Positions 8,724 through 16,131 of a stretch of DNA of 64,000 bases are shown piece after piece. A program made the position numbers and the translations under genes. The notes beneath the pieces were generated by a model. The model worked only from the letters and a program-made list of their open reading frames with translations. It was not told where the DNA came from and searched no databases. The stretch comes from Betaproteobacteria bacterium Ga0077540. GTDB taxonomy: Bacteria; Pseudomonadota; Gammaproteobacteria; Burkholderiales; Methylophilaceae. Within the stretch, counting starts at the first letter, position 1. Each line of letters opens with the position of its first letter. The stretch is from the NCBI GenBank assembly GCA_001464125.1, contig LNEP01000001.1, positions 186,001-250,000 of the forward strand. Reading direction: 5' to 3'.

Positions 8724-9571
8724 GCTGCCAATTCTAAGGCACTGAGTTTGCGGGCGTGGTCTAACTCTGCAATCAGTTCAGCAATGGGTGGAATATGGTC
8801 ATCGCGTTCAATCATGGTGGAGACAGGCCCAAATCGGCGAATCGCATGCGAATATAAATCCCAGACGCCATTTACGATGGGCGCATCGTGCGTGTCGATA
8901 ATGTAATCACCATGGTCTTCATGCCCAGCTAGATGGATTTGTTGAACTCGACTTGCATCGATTGCATTCATAAATTCAAATGCATCAAAACTGTGATTGA
9001 TGCTGCTGACATAAATATTGTTTACATCCAGCAACAGCAAACAGCCAGACCGCTTTGCAATCTGATTAATAAACTCCCATTCCGTCATCTCAGAATTTTT
9101 AAAGCTAACATAACTCGAGACGTTTTCAATCAATATCGGTCTGCCCAAAAAGTCTTGTACTTGCGAAATTCTGTCAACGACATGGTGAATCGTTTCTTCT
9201 GTGTACGATAACGGTAGTAGGTCATGCAGATTAACGCCATGCACGCCGGTCCAGCATAAGTGGTCTGAAATCCAAGCTGGTTCAATTCTTTCTGATAGTT
9301 GCTTAAGTTCAGACAGATAGTTTTTGTCCAAAGGGCTAGCAGAACCAATTGATAAAGAAACGCCATGCATCACCATGGGATAATCCGCTCTGATTTTATC
9401 TAAGTAGTAGAGAGGCTTACCGCCAGGAATCATGTAATTCTCTGAAATGATTTCAAACCAATCTACGTTAGGGCGGCTGTCCAGAATTTCTTGATAATGC
9501 TCAGTACGCAGGCCTAATCCAAACCCTAAGTTTGGTAAATGATGAGCTGTTTTTTGATGAATAGGTTTCAT
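8720..9571 (-). CDS. bufB: MNIO-family RiPP-modifying enzyme BufB (DUF692)
   Basis: A 283-residue TIM-barrel protein of the DUF692 family, the multinuclear iron-dependent oxidases. Family landmarks are NLGFGLGLRTEHY near the N-terminus, VMHGVSLSIG, AWISDHLCW, LIENVSSY, LLLDVNNIYVS, HLAGHEDHG and DTHDAP; the repeated His, Asp and Glu are the iron ligands. In bufferin systems this enzyme oxidises Cys residues of the precursor to thiooxazole-type groups that bind copper. It sits between the Cys-rich precursor gene and bufC, which is the canonical order. A hairpin separates it from the precursor gene. Function is assigned from family knowledge plus neighbourhood. Confidence 0.9.
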   Translation of the reverse strand: MKPIHQKTAHHLPNLGFGLGLRTEHYQEILDSRPNVDWFEIISENYMIPGGKPLYYLDKIRADYPMVMHGVSLSIGSASPLDKNYLSELKQLSERIEPAWISDHLCWTGVHGVNLHDLLPLSYTEETIHHVVDRISQVQDFLGRPILIENVSSYVSFKNSEMTEWEFINQIAKRSGCLLLLDVNNIYVSSINHSFDAFEFMNAIDASRVQQIHLAGHEDHGDYIIDTHDAPIVNGVWDLYSHAIRRFGPVSTMIERDDHIPPIAELIAELDHARKLSALELAA

Positions 9572-9581
9572 TGTTGGTTAT

Positions 9582-9616
9582 CAATCGATGCTGGTTTTAT
9601 CACTCAGCACCGATTG
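9582..9616 (-). promoter_or_regulatory. Hairpin between precursor and enzyme genes
   Basis: The arms at 9582-9593 and 9605-9616 pair over 12 positions with one mismatch (CAATCG-x-TGCTG) around an 11-base loop. There is no T-run, so full termination is unlikely. Such a hairpin after a RiPP precursor gene can slow transcription or protect the upstream message, giving more precursor than enzyme. That role is inferred. Confidence 0.45.
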
Positions 9617-9633
9617 TTCTAGTTCATGGTTGA

Positions 9634-9981
9634 TTATGACTCTACGTGACCACCAGCGGCATCACATTCAGCAGAAGACATGACTTTCATCCCATGTCCT
9701 TTGCATTCGCTTTGCCCTTTGCAGCTATTACCTGCGGTTTTACATGACGATGTGCCTTTGCAAGAGTTGTTGAGTGTTTTACATGCGTTTTGACCTTTGC
9801 ATGCATTGCCCGCAGTTTTACAATCACTGGTACCTTTGCATGCGTTCACACCAACGCAATGTACAGAAGCTGCGTTAGCTGTGTTGGTACCACCATTACT
9901 TGCACAACCCGATAAAATCAGTGCTGCTGCACCTGCCGCAATCAATGCGCCTGAACGCAATTTAGAACTTTGACCTGCCAT
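9634..9981 (-). CDS. bufA2: BufA2-like bufferin precursor with lipobox
   Basis: A 115-residue Cys-rich precursor. The export signal (KLRSGALIAAGAAALILSGCAS) ends in LSGC at residues 23-26, a clean lipobox, so the mature peptide may be a lipoprotein starting at Cys26. The mature part has ten further Cys, mostly in CKG or CKT units. A run of about 24 residues (CKGTSDCKTAGNACKGQ) recurs as CKGTSSCKTAGNSCKGQ. The end, SSAECDAAGGHVES, matches the usual tail of BufA2-type precursors. Known bufferins bind copper in the periplasm after MNIO modification. The ATG at 9981 is chosen over 10017 because GAGGAG lies six bases upstream. It is the first gene of bufA-bufB-bufC. Confidence 0.85.
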   Translation of the reverse strand: MAGQSSKLRSGALIAAGAAALILSGCASNGGTNTANAASVHCVGVNACKGTSDCKTAGNACKGQNACKTLNNSCKGTSSCKTAGNSCKGQSECKGHGMKVMSSAECDAAGGHVES

Positions 9982-10037
9982 GTTAATCTCCTCAAAAAAA
10001 GTCTGTAATGCGTACAACGCAAAGTTATACGTAAGCT

Positions 10038-10066
10038 TTTGTCGGAGGAGGGTTCATGTCCTTACA
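10038..10066 (-). promoter_or_regulatory. ECF-type promoter motif of the bufferin operon
   Basis: On the minus strand TGTAAGGA (10066-10059) and CCGACAAA (10045-10038) are separated so that 16 bases lie between TGTAA and CCGAC. This equals the arrangement at 7871-7899. It is about 57 bases before the bufA ATG. Bufferin-type operons in other proteobacteria are often under ECF sigma factors, which supports the reading. Confidence 0.6.
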
Positions 10067-10126
10067 ATTTGTTGAGGCAATTATTCAATGTCGTGAAAAT
10101 TTCATCTTAAAAAGTCTCATTACAAG

Positions 10127-10156
10127 TGTAAGTAAATTAAGTAACAAAGCGACTAA
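10127..10156 (+). promoter_or_regulatory. Possible ECF-type promoter of the thioredoxin-CcdA operon
   Basis: TGTAAGTA at 10127-10134 and CGACTAAA at 10150-10157 resemble the two motifs on the other strand, but with one extra base in the spacer. It precedes the thioredoxin ATG by about 30 bases. Weaker than the other two. Confidence 0.35.
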
Positions 10157-10187
10157 ACAACATCTTTAACTTTTTTTGGAAAATGAT

Positions 10188-10571
10188 ATGAAATACTTTT
10201 TTACACTCATCACAGTTGTTATTTCAATGTTTTTCAGTGTGGTTAGCTTCGCTGAATCTTCACCATTTAATGATGCCAAATTTGAAGCGGACCTTAAATC
10301 TGGCAAACCAATCGTGGTTGCTGTGCATGCTCCTTGGTGCTCAACATGTCGTGCGCAAGCGCCAGTACTTAAGGAAGAATTATCAAAAAAAGAGTTTCAA
10401 AATATCACTGCTTTATATGTGGACTTTGATAGCCAAAAAGAAGTATTGAAAAAACTTGGGGTAAGAAGACAGAGCACTTTGATTGTGTTTAAAGACGGAA
10501 AAGAAGTGGGCAGAAGCCTAGGTGATACCACGGCTTTCGGCATTGAATCTTTACTTCAAAAAGCACTCTAG
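10188..10571 (+). CDS. Exported thioredoxin-fold protein
   Basis: A 127-residue periplasmic protein. A signal peptide (MKYFFTLITVVISMFFSVVSFA) is followed by a thioredoxin fold with the active site PWCSTC near residue 47. Where thioredoxins have the cis-proline before TL (usually IPTL), this protein reads QSTL, so Ser replaces the usual Pro; this can alter substrate release and metal binding. The ATG at 10188 is preferred to an in-frame TTG at 10176. It is followed nine bases later by a CcdA-type electron carrier, its likely reductant, and divergent from the bufferin operon. A role in keeping periplasmic Cys, perhaps bufferin Cys, reduced is plausible but inferred. Confidence 0.82.
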   Translation: MKYFFTLITVVISMFFSVVSFAESSPFNDAKFEADLKSGKPIVVAVHAPWCSTCRAQAPVLKEELSKKEFQNITALYVDFDSQKEVLKKLGVRRQSTLIVFKDGKEVGRSLGDTTAFGIESLLQKAL

Positions 10572-10580
10572 GCCAAAGAG

Positions 10581-11309
10581 ATGCTAATTGATATCACCAC
10601 CTACGGACTCAGTTTTATTGCCGGGGTTTTATCGATACTCTCCCCATGTGTTTTGCCGTTAGTGCCCATCATCGTAGGCACTGCGCTCAATACACATCGT
10701 TTTGGTCCATACGCTCTGGCACTAGGGCTGGCCATTTCGTTTACAATGATAGGTGTTTTTCTGGCCACACTGGGTGATGCACTGGGCATTAATCAAGAAC
10801 TATTTCGACAAATTGCAGCTTGGTTATTGATGCTATTTGGAGTGGTGCTTTTGTCAATTAGGTTGCAGGCTGGTTTTGCAAATATTACTTCTGGGCTAGG
10901 CGGCTCTGGACAGCAACTTTTAGACAAGTTATCAACCGACTCCTTGCTTGGGCAATTTGGATTAGGCTTAGTACTGGGGATTATTTGGAGCCCATGTGTT
11001 GGGCCCATCTTAGGTGCAACGGTAACACTAGCCAGCCAAGGACAACAACTAGGTCAAGTGGTCATTGTCATGGCTATTTTTGGTCTAGGCGCTGGCTTGC
11101 CATTGATACTATTGGGCATGTTATCTCGACAAGTCATGATGAATATCCGTGGTAAGTTGTTTGCCGCAGGTAAACTAGGTAAACAAGTCTTAGGGGGTGT
11201 GATGCTGCTAATTGGAATAATGATTCTGACAGGCTTAGACAAACAGCTAGAGTCATTTTTAGTCGCAATATCTCCAGATTGGCTTATTACTCTGTCTACA
11301 CGCTTCTAA
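10581..11309 (+). CDS. CcdA/DsbD-type thiol electron transporter
   Basis: A 242-residue inner membrane protein with about six helices. The paired Cys of the family are present in SPCVLP (Cys23, first helix) and SPCVGP (Cys139, fourth helix). CcdA-type proteins pass electrons from cytosolic thioredoxin across the membrane to periplasmic thiol proteins. Here the obvious acceptor is the thioredoxin-like protein encoded directly before it. It lies in an operon with that gene and with an unknown membrane protein whose ATG follows the stop directly. I do not assign a symbol because CcdA in the strict sense serves cytochrome c maturation, which is not indicated here. Confidence 0.88.
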   Translation: MLIDITTYGLSFIAGVLSILSPCVLPLVPIIVGTALNTHRFGPYALALGLAISFTMIGVFLATLGDALGINQELFRQIAAWLLMLFGVVLLSIRLQAGFANITSGLGGSGQQLLDKLSTDSLLGQFGLGLVLGIIWSPCVGPILGATVTLASQGQQLGQVVIVMAIFGLGAGLPLILLGMLSRQVMMNIRGKLFAAGKLGKQVLGGVMLLIGIMILTGLDKQLESFLVAISPDWLITLSTRF

Positions 11310-11816
11310 ATGCTGCATTTAATAGCTAACCTTACTTTTCGATTATTGTTATGTGTTGTTATTGCATATCTAGCATGGCGACAAGCGGAAGTGATTGGCT
11401 TGGTATTCTCATCGCTTATTTTTGGGCTAGCACTTTCAAGCCCAATTTTAGAGTTAGTCTCCCATCTTAAACACGCCATAAAACACGGGGTCTTTTCAAA
11501 TATCAATGGAAGACACTATGTATTTCAAAATATATCTATCGATATTATTGAAGATGACAATTACGCATGCTGGCTCAACCTAAAAGATGTTAGGAAGGTC
11601 ATTGAGGGCTTCCCCAGAGATTCAGTGATAAATAAGATGTATCCAGACGATTTCATAATCGACAACAAATCTGGAGAATCAAGGTTACGTGCGAATGCGC
11701 TGGTAAATTATCTACAAGATTCCAGCAATGTTACCGCAATGAAATTCAAGCTATGGATAGAGCGTGAAGTAATATTTCCGAGAAACACAGCTCATGCTTG
11801 GCACAAAAGGAGCTAA
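11310..11816 (+). CDS. Unknown membrane-anchored protein
   Basis: A 168-residue protein with two hydrophobic segments in its first 50 residues (about 5-22 and 28-48) and a soluble, mixed-charge remainder of about 115 residues (WLNLKDVRKVIEGFPRDSVI, then WIEREVIFP). No family is recognised. Its ATG directly follows the CcdA-type gene's stop, so translation is coupled and it probably belongs to the same periplasmic thiol unit. The soluble part has a single Cys and no CxxC motif. Confidence 0.6.
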   Translation: MLHLIANLTFRLLLCVVIAYLAWRQAEVIGLVFSSLIFGLALSSPILELVSHLKHAIKHGVFSNINGRHYVFQNISIDIIEDDNYACWLNLKDVRKVIEGFPRDSVINKMYPDDFIIDNKSGESRLRANALVNYLQDSSNVTAMKFKLWIEREVIFPRNTAHAWHKRS

Positions 11817-11858
11817 TAATTAAATTGTTAAAGCGCGTAATCTAAAATATTTATCAAG

Positions 11859-11900
11859 GTATACCAATCTGTATAGTTCGGGAGTATACTAATCTGTATA
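11859..11900. promoter_or_regulatory. Two tandem TetR-like operators
   Basis: The 17-base unit GTATACYAATCTGTATA occurs at 11859-11875 and 11884-11900, 25 bases apart. Each contains the inverted repeat TATAC-N6-GTATA. Paired palindromes of this size directly before a gene are typical of TetR-family repressors. The second copy overlaps a possible -10 box (TATACT, 11885-11890) of the exported SRPBCC gene. No TetR gene is nearby. Confidence 0.6.
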
Positions 11901-11944
11901 TATCTGAAAGGATATATTCATTTTAATCACTCTTGGAGCACAAT

Positions 11945-12466
11945 ATGAAACATAGACTATTAATTTCCGCATTGCTATTGAGCGCTACTTTTAATGCATT
12001 TGCGGATAATGCAAAAATACTGACAGTGAATGAAGAAGTGGTGATTAATGCACCTGCGGATAAGGTGTGGGAAAAAGTAAGTCAATTTAACGATCTTGGC
12101 GCATGGCACCCTGCAGTAAAAAAGACTGAAATTATTAGGGGTGAAAACAATAAGGTTGGAGCAGAGCGTTTATTAACCCTTCAAGACGACGGCACCATCA
12201 AAGAAAAACTATTAAGTTATAACGCTAAAGCGAAATCATTCAAATATTCAATTATTGAAGGCGTTCTGCCAGTTTCAAATTACGTTTCGTCTGTAACAGT
12301 GAAAGCAACTGGTGAAAATACTTCATCAGTGATTTGGAAGGGTGATTTCAAACGCAAAGATTTGTCTGCTAACCCAGCAGAGGGCAAAGATGACGGGACT
12401 GCTGTTAAGGTCATTACCAGCGTGTATCAAGGTGGTTTGGAAAACTTAAAGAAAATTACTGAGTAA
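11945..12466 (+). CDS. Exported SRPBCC (polyketide cyclase-like) protein
   Basis: A 173-residue protein with a signal peptide (MKHRLLISALLLSATFNAFA) and one SRPBCC domain of the polyketide cyclase/dehydrase-like type: VVINAPADKVWEKVSQFNDLGAWHP at its start and a C-terminal helix (YQGGLENLKKI). It should be periplasmic and bind a small hydrophobic molecule; the ligand is unknown. The ATG at 11945 has GGAG upstream, and an in-frame TTG at 11933 is less likely. Two tandem TetR-like operators lie just upstream and a terminator just downstream, so it is a single regulated gene. Confidence 0.82.
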   Translation: MKHRLLISALLLSATFNAFADNAKILTVNEEVVINAPADKVWEKVSQFNDLGAWHPAVKKTEIIRGENNKVGAERLLTLQDDGTIKEKLLSYNAKAKSFKYSIIEGVLPVSNYVSSVTVKATGENTSSVIWKGDFKRKDLSANPAEGKDDGTAVKVITSVYQGGLENLKKITE

Positions 12467-12476
12467 TTTGATAGAG

Positions 12477-12511
12477 TCAAAGAAGGTGCTCAGCCGCCTT
12501 CTTTGAATTTT
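12477..12511 (+). terminator. Terminator after exported SRPBCC gene
   Basis: A 10-bp stem (TCAAAGAAGG with CCTTCTTTGA) and a 10-base loop, followed by ATTTTCT. The T-run is short but position and stem support termination. Confidence 0.7.
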
Positions 12512-12620
12512 CTAAGCCAATTCAGCAATATGCTAGTCAGTATCTTGTGACTTCTCAATTTCATCCTCTTAGAGTCCTGTTGGTAGTCGCACTAGTTTGT
12601 TAAATAAGCAAAAAAAGCAT

Positions 12621-13181
12621 TTAGCACTCACGGCAGAAACATTGTGTGGAGTGGTCATTCACAATACCTACTGCCTGCATCCAAGCGTAAACAATGGTTG
12701 GCCCAACAAATTTAAAGCCTCGGCGTTTCAACGCTTTAGAAATTTCTACAGATAGCGGTGTGAATACAGGCACGTGTTGACCATCGCCTTTTAATACTTT
12801 GTTTTGCGTGAATGACCAGCAAAAATCACTAAAGCTTTCACCTTGTGCCATCATTTCACAATAAATTCTAGCACCAGAGATGGTGGCTTCAATTTTTGCT
12901 CTTGATCTAATGATGCCCTCATCATCCATCAAACGTTGAATGTCCTCTTCATTAAACTGGGCGACGCTTACAGGGTCGAAACCAGCGAATACTTTACGAA
13001 ACTGCTCACGTTTACGTAGCACAGTGATCCAAGATAGGCCTGCTTGAAATCCTTCTAACATCAGCATTTCCCAAAGCATACGAGCGTCATGCTGAGGCTT
13101 GCCCCATTCTTTATCATGGTAGTGCTGCATCAATAAATTGTTTTGTGCCCATGCACAACGCTGTATGGCGATGTTTGTCAT
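12621..13181 (-). CDS. tag: DNA-3-methyladenine glycosylase I
   Basis: A 186-residue base-excision repair enzyme that removes 3-methyladenine from alkylated DNA. Landmarks are RCAW (Cys9) and YHDKEWG (His22), which with the C-terminal His-x(n)-Cys in NDHSTQCFC form the zinc snap, and LEGFQAGLSW with Glu43 corresponding to E. coli Glu38 in the base-binding pocket. RGFKFVGPTIVYAWMQA is the other strongly conserved stretch. Length matches the family. It stands alone, divergent from the OsmC-YcaO gene. Confidence 0.95.
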   Translation of the reverse strand: MTNIAIQRCAWAQNNLLMQHYHDKEWGKPQHDARMLWEMLMLEGFQAGLSWITVLRKREQFRKVFAGFDPVSVAQFNEEDIQRLMDDEGIIRSRAKIEATISGARIYCEMMAQGESFSDFCWSFTQNKVLKGDGQHVPVFTPLSVEISKALKRRGFKFVGPTIVYAWMQAVGIVNDHSTQCFCREC

Positions 13182-13447
13182 TTCATTACCCGTTTATCTG
13201 AGGATTAAAATAGTTTAGGTTAGCTACTTGAAATTAATAGCCTTAATTTCGAACTCTTGAATTAATTCGCCACCATTTTACTAATCTCTTCTCAACTTGT
13301 ATTAGTTAAATCTTCGTAGCCTTTACTCAGACCGTCACTCAAGCATCTCAGCAATCTAGAGCAAGATTTATGTATCACACGGCATCGACGTTGTGGGGGA
13401 TAATAGTGCCCTCAGCATTTTTTGCAGCACACTTGGAATAAGCTCCC

Positions 13448-15640
13448 ATGGAAATTAAGGTCAACTTTCTCGATAAACTACGTCTGGAAGCCAAGTTCGA
13501 TGACTTCACGGTAATTGCCGACCAGCCTATCCGCTATAAAGGCGATGGCTCGGCGCCTGGGCCATTCGATTACTTTTTGGCTTCATCGGCCTTGTGTGCG
13601 GCTTATTTTGTGAAGCTGTATTGCAGCACGCGCAATATCCCTACTGAAAATATCCGGCTGTCGCACAACAATATTGTGGACCCAGAAAACCGCTACAAGC
13701 AGATTTTCAAAATCCAAATCGAGTTACCTAACGATATCTCTGAAAAAGACCGCATTGGCATTTTGCGTTCGATTGATCGCTGTACCGTGAAAAAAGTAGT
13801 ACAAGAAGGGCCTGACTTTATCATTGAAGAAGTGGCTAACCTAGATGCCGATGCGCAGGCCCTGCTGACCGTAAATACCGCGGCAGAATCACAGACCTAT
13901 ATCACCGGCAAAGACTTACCGCTAGAGCAAACCATCGCTAATATGACCAGCGTGCTGGCTGGGCTGGGCATCAAGATCGAAATCGCTTCATGGCGCAATA
14001 TTGTGCCTAACGTGTGGTCGTTGCATATCCGCGATGCACATTCACCGATGTGCTTTACGAACGGCAAAGGATCAACCAAGGAAAGCGCGCTGGCGTCAGC
14101 ATTAGGCGAGTATATCGAGCGGCTGAGTAACAACCATTTTTACGCGGGTTCGTACTGGGGTGAGGAAATTGCCAATGCCAAGTTTGTGCATTATCCGAAC
14201 GAGCGCTGGTTCAAACCAGGCCGTAAAGATGCGCTGCCGAAAGAGATTCTGGACGATTACTGCCTGGAGATTTACAACCCCGATGGCGAGCTACGGGGTT
14301 CACACTTGATAGACACTAATTCCGGCAATGCTGAACGCGGTATTTGTTCGCTACCGTTTGTGCGGCAGTCAGATGGCGAGGTAGTGTACTTTCCGACTAA
14401 CTTGGTGGAAAACCTATTTGTCAGCAATGGCATGAGCGCGGGCAATACGCTGGTGGAAGCGCAGGTGCAGTGTTTATCTGAGATTTTTGAGCGTGCAGTG
14501 AAGCGCGAAATCATTGAAGGCGAAATTGCGCTGCCGGATGTGCCGCAGGAAGTGCTGGCGAAATATCCTGGCGTGGTGGCTGGCATCAAAGGGCTGGAAG
14601 AGCAGGGGTTTCCTGTGTTGGTGAAAGATGCATCGCTGGGCGGGCAGTACCCGGTGATGTGCGTCACCCTGATGAACCCGCGCACCGGTGGTGTGTTTGC
14701 CTCATTTGGCGCTCACCCGACACTGGAAGTCGCGCTAGAACGCAGCCTGACCGAATTGCTTCAAGGCCGCAGTTTTGAAGGTTTGAACGATTTGCCGCAA
14801 CCGACCTTTGCCAGCGAAGCGGTGACCGAGCCGAATAACTTTGTGGAACACTTTATTGATTCCAGCGGTGTGGTGTCGTGGCGCTTTTTCAGTGCTAAAG
14901 CCGATTATGAGTTTGTTGAATGGGATTTCTCCGGCCAAGGCGACAACGCCAACGCCGAGGAGGCAGCAACGATGTTTGGGATGTTGGCCGATATGGGCAA
15001 AGAAGCTTATGTGGCCGTGTATGACCAACTTGGGGCAACAGCCTGCCGAATCCTAGTACCGGGATATTCTGAGATTTATCCGGTAGAAGACCTAGTATGG
15101 GATAACACCAATAAAGCATTATTATTCCGCGAAGATATCCTCAACCTGCATCAACTGGATGAAGCCAGCCTAGAAGCACTGCTGGAACGTTTGGACAACA
15201 ATGAGCTGGATGATTATGGCGATATAGGTACCTTGATTGGCATTCAGTTTGACGAGAACACGGCTTGGGGCCAGCTTACGGTGCTGGAATTAAAGCTACT
15301 GATTCATCTGGCTTTACAGCAGTTTGAAGAAACACAGGATCTAGTTGGTGCCTTCTTGCAGTACAACGACAATACGTTAGAGCGCAGCTTGTTTTACCAA
15401 GCCTTGAATGTAGTACTTGAGGTGAAGCTGGATGATGATCTGGAGTTAGCCGACTACGATGTTAACTTCCGACGTATGTTTGGTAATGATAGGATGGATG
15501 CCGTGATGGGCTCTGTTGAGGGTAGCGTGCGCTTCTTTGGTTTGACACCCACTAGCATGAAACTTGAAGGGCTGGACAGGCACCACCGTCTGATTGACAG
15601 CTATAGAAAGATACATGCGGTTAGAGATAAGACCTGCTAA
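13448..15640 (+). CDS. OsmC-YcaO fusion protein
   Basis: A 730-residue protein with an N-terminal OsmC-like domain (about 1-135) and a YcaO domain (about 165-560), then a helical C-terminal region. The OsmC part has both expected Cys regions (ALCAAYFVKLYC and DRCTVKKV). The YcaO part has GKGSTKESALASALGEYIER and TLVEAQVQCLSEIFERAVKRE, stretches that carry ATP-binding Glu/Gln residues. E. coli YcaO, which lacks OsmC, assists RimO-dependent methylthiolation of ribosomal protein S12, and OsmC-YcaO fusions of this length are known in gammaproteobacteria. No precursor peptide lies beside it, so a RiPP role is not indicated. The gene looks clearly more GC-rich than its neighbours, which suggests transfer. 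Confidence 0.85.
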   Translation: MEIKVNFLDKLRLEAKFDDFTVIADQPIRYKGDGSAPGPFDYFLASSALCAAYFVKLYCSTRNIPTENIRLSHNNIVDPENRYKQIFKIQIELPNDISEKDRIGILRSIDRCTVKKVVQEGPDFIIEEVANLDADAQALLTVNTAAESQTYITGKDLPLEQTIANMTSVLAGLGIKIEIASWRNIVPNVWSLHIRDAHSPMCFTNGKGSTKESALASALGEYIERLSNNHFYAGSYWGEEIANAKFVHYPNERWFKPGRKDALPKEILDDYCLEIYNPDGELRGSHLIDTNSGNAERGICSLPFVRQSDGEVVYFPTNLVENLFVSNGMSAGNTLVEAQVQCLSEIFERAVKREIIEGEIALPDVPQEVLAKYPGVVAGIKGLEEQGFPVLVKDASLGGQYPVMCVTLMNPRTGGVFASFGAHPTLEVALERSLTELLQGRSFEGLNDLPQPTFASEAVTEPNNFVEHFIDSSGVVSWRFFSAKADYEFVEWDFSGQGDNANAEEAATMFGMLADMGKEAYVAVYDQLGATACRILVPGYSEIYPVEDLVWDNTNKALLFREDILNLHQLDEASLEALLERLDNNELDDYGDIGTLIGIQFDENTAWGQLTVLELKLLIHLALQQFEETQDLVGAFLQYNDNTLERSLFYQALNVVLEVKLDDDLELADYDVNFRRMFGNDRMDAVMGSVEGSVRFFGLTPTSMKLEGLDRHHRLIDSYRKIHAVRDKTC

Positions 15641-15830
15641 GTCGGTTTTATTGCATTTATGCAGGCGAGAAACCAAACGGCTGCTTTATCCTGTGAGTTC
15701 AATCGGTCACTTCAATATGTCAACTGATATTTGAACAACTATTATTTAATTGTTTCGTAATCACCCGAACCGCCCAAAACTAGAACAGAGCGTTCAGCGC
15801 TAGCCACCCAAGCCAGAACAAATCTATTAA

Positions 15831-16034
15831 GTTCCATTAGAGCAAACGTATGAGGTATCAACAGTCACTGCAGAAGCATCTCATCAAAAGCCGCAAACAA
15901 TTAATACTCCAACGCAACAACATGTGCTGAATGAAGAGGCGATGAGAGCGATTAAGAAAGCCATAGAGCAGGTGGACTTACATGCCAATTTAGAGCGTAA
16001 GACTTTTACGGTGACTGTGCCTGTGGGGGTTTAA
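15831..16034 (+). pseudogene. Possible gene remnant ending EAMRAIKKAIEQVD
   Basis: An open frame of 67 codons without a clear start; a GTG at 15924 would give 36 residues. It ends in a natural-looking helix and strand (EAMRAIKKAIEQVDLHANLE, then KTFTVTVPVGV). It could be the 3' remnant of a lost gene or a very small gene. No family is recognised. Confidence 0.3.
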
Positions 16035-16060
16035 GTGTGAGTAGTAAGTTAAATAACCGG

Positions 16061-16089
16061 TTGACACAACTTGTATTAACTTGCAAAGT
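16061..16089 (+). promoter_or_regulatory. Sigma-70 promoter of hupB
   Basis: A perfect TTGACA at 16061-16066 is followed after 17 bases by a weak -10 (CAAAGT). It lies about 45 bases upstream of the HU ATG. The -10 assignment is uncertain. Confidence 0.45.
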
Positions 16090-16131
16090 AAAGCCCCGTA
16101 GTCATTCAACAACTAACTAGAAGGAGCATAA

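Larger units (their letters stand above)
15641..16131. other. Gene-poor region before hupB
   Basis: About 490 bases without a convincing gene. It holds a relict open frame (15831-16034) and the HU promoter (16061 onwards). Confidence 0.5.

Noticed and set aside
7926..9981. Methanobactin (mbn) cluster
   Set aside because: The MNIO enzyme is shared, but the precursor is a long multi-Cys BufA2-like protein with an export signal and the partner is DUF2063, so bufferin fits better.
14272..14685. Long minus-strand open frame inside the OsmC-YcaO gene
   Set aside because: It is a shadow frame caused by GC-rich codon use, with no ribosome site or family resemblance.
13448..15640. RiPP cluster around the YcaO protein
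   Set aside because: No precursor peptide, leader-binding protein or transporter lies beside it, and the OsmC fusion is of the stand-alone ribosomal type.
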